64,000 bases of DNA. Origin: Sipunculus nudus. Lineage: Eukaryota > Annelida > Sipuncula > Golfingiida > Sipunculidae. A program made the position numbers and the translations under genes. The stretch is taken from contig CM049313.1 in the NCBI GenBank assembly GCA_026874595.1, forward strand, positions 54,460,659 through 54,524,658, given 5' to 3'. Every line of letters starts with the position of its first letter. The stretch's first letter is position 1. Positions 59,331-64,000 of the stretch are shown here, piece by piece. Under the pieces are notes generated by a model. That model did not search any database, was not told the DNA's origin, and saw only the letters and a list, made by a program, of their open reading frames with translations.

Positions 59331-60391
59331 CATTTTGCAATATGGTTTCGAAGGGATTTTGATGAAATTTTATGCATGGAAGGTACTCTAGATCACCATT
59401 ACATGGGGTTTTATTCATAGAGTTTATACCATTGTGAGAAGGGGCAACTTTTTGCCTTGGCTGAGGGCCGAGGCGATTCACTTGTATTAGTGCGCCTTTG
59501 TTCCGGTGCTTCCTCAACTGTGATCAATCCATGCTGCTGGTTAAAAGCGAAACTGAAAAAAAAACTGTTTTACTGCCCTTTGTGTTACTTTCAGTTCATA
59601 CAGCTAATTTGGAAGCTCTCCTGAAAAAACGTATGTTACTTTTACGGCGTGACATGACACAAGAGAGAAGCAACGTTTTGGTATCCTTGTATGCGGAGCA
59701 TCTGAACTCATTATGAAACCATGCAGAAATAGAGTACATTCGCCAAATGAACACAATGTCAAACACACACACACACACACGCAAACTAAATATAACAAGA
59801 TGTTGTTGGAATCGATCTTTGCTGTGTAAAATTACGCACCTGCCACGGTTCAACCACCCCCCTGCAGGTAACTTCCAGTGTAGAGCCAACCTCTAATAAA
59901 CTGACTTAAAGTTAAATGCCATTGAAAAAGCCGTAACAATGGGACATAATTCTTTGAATTATTTTATGGTGCTCCAGATTAAATCCATAATTTAATGAAT
60001 TATTCGTAACCTTACACAAAATTTCAACAAAAATTTGTTCAGAACTGTTTCGTTAATTTAGCCGACAGACACAACGAGGATAAAGTTTGAAACCTCTCGT
60101 CATCTGGCGGAGGCATTAAAATCTAGGTGGCGGAACAGTATTGCTTTGCGGTGCACTTCACCAAGAATGCATATGTGTACAAAGTGGATCTCTTCTGCCA
60201 TTTCTTAGAAAAACCGCTATTTGAGGACAACAAACGATGGATTGACACGTGGACATTGCTGTAACTCACACGTGAACTTGGGTTTTTATTGTAGGACCAC
60301 CATGGCCAGAAAAGGTGACTATATGAACCTTGGCCTGAGAAAGTTAATATCCCCAATGAAAACTGTAAGGTTTATATGTGGATCATAACTG

Positions 60392-60425
<34 letters not shown>

Positions 60426-61493
60426 AATCGTAACTTACAGGTATGCGCCCATCATAAAATGTATTTTTATGCTAATCTTTCTAATATTTGTCGGCAAGAG
60501 TACGTGTAGTGGAGTGACAACAAATATCCCGCCACTTATTTTATAGCAGATTTAATATTCCACTGGTGAAAATCCATGGAAAGCAGATAGGGTAGTGGAA
60601 TGTACCGCCGTATTTACCGCGAGAGCAAGCACAGTTTTTATATTTCACTGTAATCATTTTTGCCCATCATGTTTTATACATGACATGAGCGGCCCATTGG
60701 GCGTACCTAGACGATCGGGAAGTTGTCCTGATTCAGGCCGTGTTAGTTCAGAGGTCGGCTCTTGTTGCTATATATCTCTGTTAGTGTCAGCGCCATTACA
60801 GTGACAACTCATCCCCGAGCACCGTTGGAGAGCGGCACTTTACGACCTGAATTTGGACAACCTGTGAACCTCCCCGATAACTATTTATATATGTAAATTG
60901 AGATGCCAATAAGCTTCCCTGAAACATATATCTCTTTAGCACAAGGTACGAAGTGGGTCTCAAGTGAAACTAATTATGATTAATAAATTTGAAAAAAAAA
61001 ATTATTTTCTATGCCTTTAGTTTGACTGGAGAGTATAACTAATGAATGTACAAATCTGGAAATGAGATCATATACTTTTCCGGTCAGGTATATCTTGATA
61101 CTCCGAAGCAGTCGAATTCATTTATACCGCCGTCACATCAAGTAAACCTTCCATGCGCATGGTTGTTTAAGCAATACAAACGATGGTCCTAACATGTTAT
61201 TGCTACCCTCTCTAGAACAACTACAATATGATTATAAATTTATAAAAACCATCCAAAGAAATCATTCACAATATAATTTGACCTGAAATCGGTGTTCTGA
61301 ACAGGAAACCTGGTAAATCCCATTTCCACTTAAACGTATATATATATAACACATTTACATTCACCTGATGATCGGGTCGCATCCCGTGAAACAGACTGTT
61401 GTGAATTTACAGTGTTGTTTTTCTTCAGAGTTATACCGCTCTGGCCTAGTCTGTGGTGCCATAGAGCACTTTACAGCGGAGGATAACTCAACC

Positions 61494-61496
<3 letters not shown>
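59331..61496. other. No gene seen
   Basis: Low-copy DNA with a (CA)n run near 59763-59781 and a (TA)n(TG)n run near 60392-60425. Open frames on both strands are short and unlike known proteins. Confidence 0.45.

Positions 61497-61573
<77 letters not shown>
61497..61573. repeat. (TA)n(TG)n microsatellite
   Basis: About 37 bases of TA followed by about 40 bases of TG, uninterrupted. Confidence 0.97.
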
Positions 61574-61576
<3 letters not shown>

Positions 61577-62090
61577 CTGAGAAAGAAATTTCAGGAGTAC
61601 CTATTGCAGAATGTAGTGAACGTGAATGGAAAAGCAACCATTCATTTAATCAGAGACATGTGATGATAATAACAACTTAGACACGTGTAGGGGACGAGTG
61701 GATGCACTTTACCTATCACATTGTATTACCCACAGTATACTGACCAAATATACTGGAGCTGAATGTTTTGCATTTACTTTGATCACAAGACTGCAAATTC
61801 GACACGAAATCCATGTGGCCATTTCCGACGGTCTGTCTCCCTGGATGTGGCAATTTTCCATCGTGAGCATGTTATGATTATAGTGTGTAAAGGAGCCTTT
61901 AATCCGATGTAGAAATGCGACGAGAAATGTTCGAGAGGCAGTTGTGAAATAACTCATAATTTTGTTGGACTGAAATCGTGCATGTCCGCCATAAACTTAA
62001 TGTGACAAGTCCTTTAATTGGTTTCGCTAGGCTCTGCATACAAAATCACATTGAATGTGGTCACTCAGTATAAAGGGGGCTAGTGATGTA
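61574..62090. other. No feature seen
   Basis: No recognisable gene; the - strand frame at 61709-61957 (82 residues) has no family resemblance. Confidence 0.4.
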
Positions 62091-62180
62091 AAGTCGAGTC
62101 CACTAAATATGAGTCCATGTCCGAGTCCCTAAGGTTCGAGTCCGAGTCATTTGGAAACCGTGTCCAAGTCCGAGTCGAAA
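62091..62180. repeat. Degenerate GAGTCC hexamer repeat
   Basis: Irregular repeats of CGAGTCC/TGAGTCC/CCGAGTC, as found in several animal foldback elements. Too short to classify. Confidence 0.7.
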
Positions 62181-62526
62181 ACAAATATGGGAATTTCAGA
62201 TTATACCTTTTATCTTTTTAAGTTCACAAATGATTTTACTATAGAATTGTTAATTACATTTCTAGCTCCCGATGCCGAGCGTAATTTTGTTTATATAGTG
62301 TAATTATTTTGTAATATTCTGTTAGTAGTTACGCTCTTTACACAGCGCTTTAACTATAGGCCTACTGCCTCTTTAGAGGCGCAAGATTTCCGCTGCCTCG
62401 GGGGCGTAGTTTGCATATGTACATGAGTCTTTATCGCGAGTGAAAGTCTATATCATTGCGGTAAAGGCTAACTGTATTCTGAAACTTTTGGTACTTTAAA
62501 ACCTGTCAAAAGTTGCATTTAAAATG

Positions 62527-62587
62527 AACTACAGTGGATCACCCCTCTGAAGCGGACACCCCGCCTTACGGACACTTTTTGGACCGG
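62527..62587 (+). mobile_element. pogo/Tigger-like terminal fragment
   Basis: The pattern CAGTGGATCACCCC, GAAGCGGACACCCC and TTACGGACACTTTTTGG is the terminal style of Tigger-type (pogo) DNA transposons. It is cut off where the TAGCTCAGCCGAC repeat begins at about 62596. No transposase remains. Confidence 0.55.
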
Positions 62588-62595
62588 CAGAGCGT

Positions 62596-64000
62596 TTTTA
62601 GCTCAGCCGACTGTAATTCATCTGAGCTGTAGCGATAACTTTTGTTCGGCGTCCGTCCGGTTGTCCGGCCGTCCGATTGTTTACAGGGCACAAATCGTAA
62701 CCGCTAGACCTAAAAACTTCTAACTGAACATCCAGGGAGATCCTAGACATATCTCCAAGGAAACCCAAAATTAGGTCATGATGACCTAAATTGTGTGACT
62801 TACTGGCCGAAACCTGGTTTTGAGCACCCAGACAGTATAAGGGGGCACAGTTTGTATCCATTAGGCCAAGAATCCTCATTACTAATATTTTGGGAGGTCC
62901 ATGGCAAATGTCCCTAACCATCTGAAATTATGTCACTGTGACCTAATTCTGCGACTTACTGGGAAAAGATGTCATATGAGCACCCTGAATGTCAGATGGG
63001 GACAAATTGTATCTGTTAGGTCTAGAATTTTCTAACACAATATCCTCGGAGTTTCTATGCAAATCTCCTTGGAAACCTGAAATTAGGTCATGGTGACCTA
63101 TATTTTGTGACCTACGGACCGAACACAGGATTCTGAGCACCCAGAATGTCAGATGGGCACAAATTGTATCCATTAGGCCTACAATTCTCCAACGTGACAT
63201 TAAGTGAAGTTCTAGGAACATTTCCTTGTAAACCTGAAATTAGGTCGTTGTCACCTATATTCTGCGACCTATAAGAAAGATGTCTTATGTACACCCTGAT
63301 TTTCAGATGGAGACAAATCGTATCTATTTGGCCTAGAATCTTCTTACACAAGGTCCTGAGAGTTACTAGGCATTTCTCCCTGGAAACCTCCAATTCGGTC
63401 ATGGTGACGTACATTTTGTGAACCGCAGGCTGATTGTATATGTTAGGCCTTTAATATCCTGATGTATCATTCTTAGACGTCCTTGGCAAATATCCTTGAA
63501 ATTAGGTCACCATGACCTATATTTTGCGATTCTTATGAAAAGTTGTCATTGAAGTACCAAGAAAGCCAGACAGGACAAACGTTAAATAAATAAGGCCTAA
63601 CATCTTCTCATGTAACAACATCAGATATCCTTGCCAAATGTCCTTGGAAAAATGAAATTATGTCACCATGACCTATATTTTGGAACCTATAGGAAAAATA
63701 TCATATCAGCACCCAGACAGACGGGGCACAAATTGTATCCGTTAGGCCTAGAATCTTCCAACGCAACATCCTAAAAACGGTTCAAGGCAAATCTTCTTTG
63801 AAACTTGAAATTATGTCATAGTGACCCATATTCTGCCACCTATGGGCTGAAAAATGGGTTTGAGCACCCAGACGATTAGACGAGGCACAAATTGTATCCA
63901 TTGGGCCTAGAATCTCCCAACTCAAAATCGTGAAAGGTTCAAGGCAAATCTTCTTTGAAACCTGAAATTATGTCATAGTGACCTATATTCTGTCACCTAT
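62596..64000 (+). repeat. TAGCTCAGCTGAC-family array, ~156 bp modules, runs off the end
   Basis: The head TTTTTAGCTCAGCCGACTG is followed by GTCCGTCCGG runs and then about eight or nine tandem modules of roughly 156 bp continuing past the window. Each has a CTTGGAAACCTGAAATTA-like block, a nuclear-receptor-like palindrome, GAGCACCCAGA and CACAAATTGTATCC. Perfect AGGTCAnnnTGACCT palindromes lie at 62773-62787, 63085-63099 and 63504-63518; the others are degenerate (for example near 62926, 63242, 63657, 63809, 63967). The - strand open frames here are repeat-encoded. Confidence 0.85.

Noticed and set aside
62598-63414. Three - strand frames of about 90-107 residues, as related small proteins
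   Set aside because: They are successive modules of the ~156 bp tandem repeat read on the opposite strand.

Overview
The window reads as AT-rich, repeat-laden animal DNA with spliced genes, most probably from a marine lophotrochozoan and I would guess a bivalve mollusc. The grounds are the two metazoan solute-carrier genes with ordinary GT-AG introns, the Ty3/Gypsy retrotransposon, the DNA transposon debris, and a dispersed repeat headed by TAGCTCAGCTGACTG followed by runs of GTCCGTCGTCCG. The organism is inference; no bacterial, organellar or viral genome organisation is present.

Two host genes face each other. On the + strand is a gene for an MFSD4B/NaGLT1-like sugar transporter of the major facilitator superfamily. 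Exon 2 is 28516-28801 and exon 3 is 31152-32182, ending at the stop codon. Its first coding exon is present twice, at 4334-4516 and 8624-8806, inside a 2.6 kb direct duplication (2737-5334 and 6936-9608). Both copies start with ATG, are open, end on the same phase-0 donor and would splice in frame to exon 2, giving 499 residues either way. On the - strand is an SLC22 organic cation/carnitine transporter-like gene with at least nine well supported coding exons between 50925 and 39487, a plausible further exon at 54920-55027, and an unidentified first exon. All junction phases agree.

Layout. 1-1447: unassigned. 1448-4067: giant inverted repeat whose right arm overlaps duplication A. 4334-9608: the two alternative first exons with a SINE between the duplications. 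9609-28515: intron 1 of the sugar transporter, loaded with a worn Gypsy-like element (11880-14176) and a 13.4 kb Gmr1-like Ty3/Gypsy element (14699-28054) that has matching LTRs, a 4 bp target duplication and a stack of younger repeats between its primer-binding site and gag. 28802-31151: intron 2 with a 13-copy 78 bp minisatellite and a stray copy of exon 3 sequence. 32183-39486: 3' flanks of both genes, microsatellites, a solo LTR and a MITE. 39487-55027: SLC22 gene, whose last intron holds a broken Kolobok-like DNA transposon (about 41697-45212) and a related MITE. 55028-64000: non-coding, with a tRNA-derived SINE, duplications, MITE pieces, a pogo/Tigger-like terminus and a repeat array running off the end.

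The two observations I value most are the duplicated first exon with its own upstream DNA (two potential promoters for one transporter), and the dispersed repeat family whose internal tandem modules carry textbook nuclear-receptor sites (AGGTCA direct repeats in one copy, AGGTCAnnnTGACCT palindromes in others, with related palindromes about 155 bp downstream of each alternative first exon). I found no CRISPR array, operon, toxin system or rRNA gene, and no convincing functional tRNA gene.
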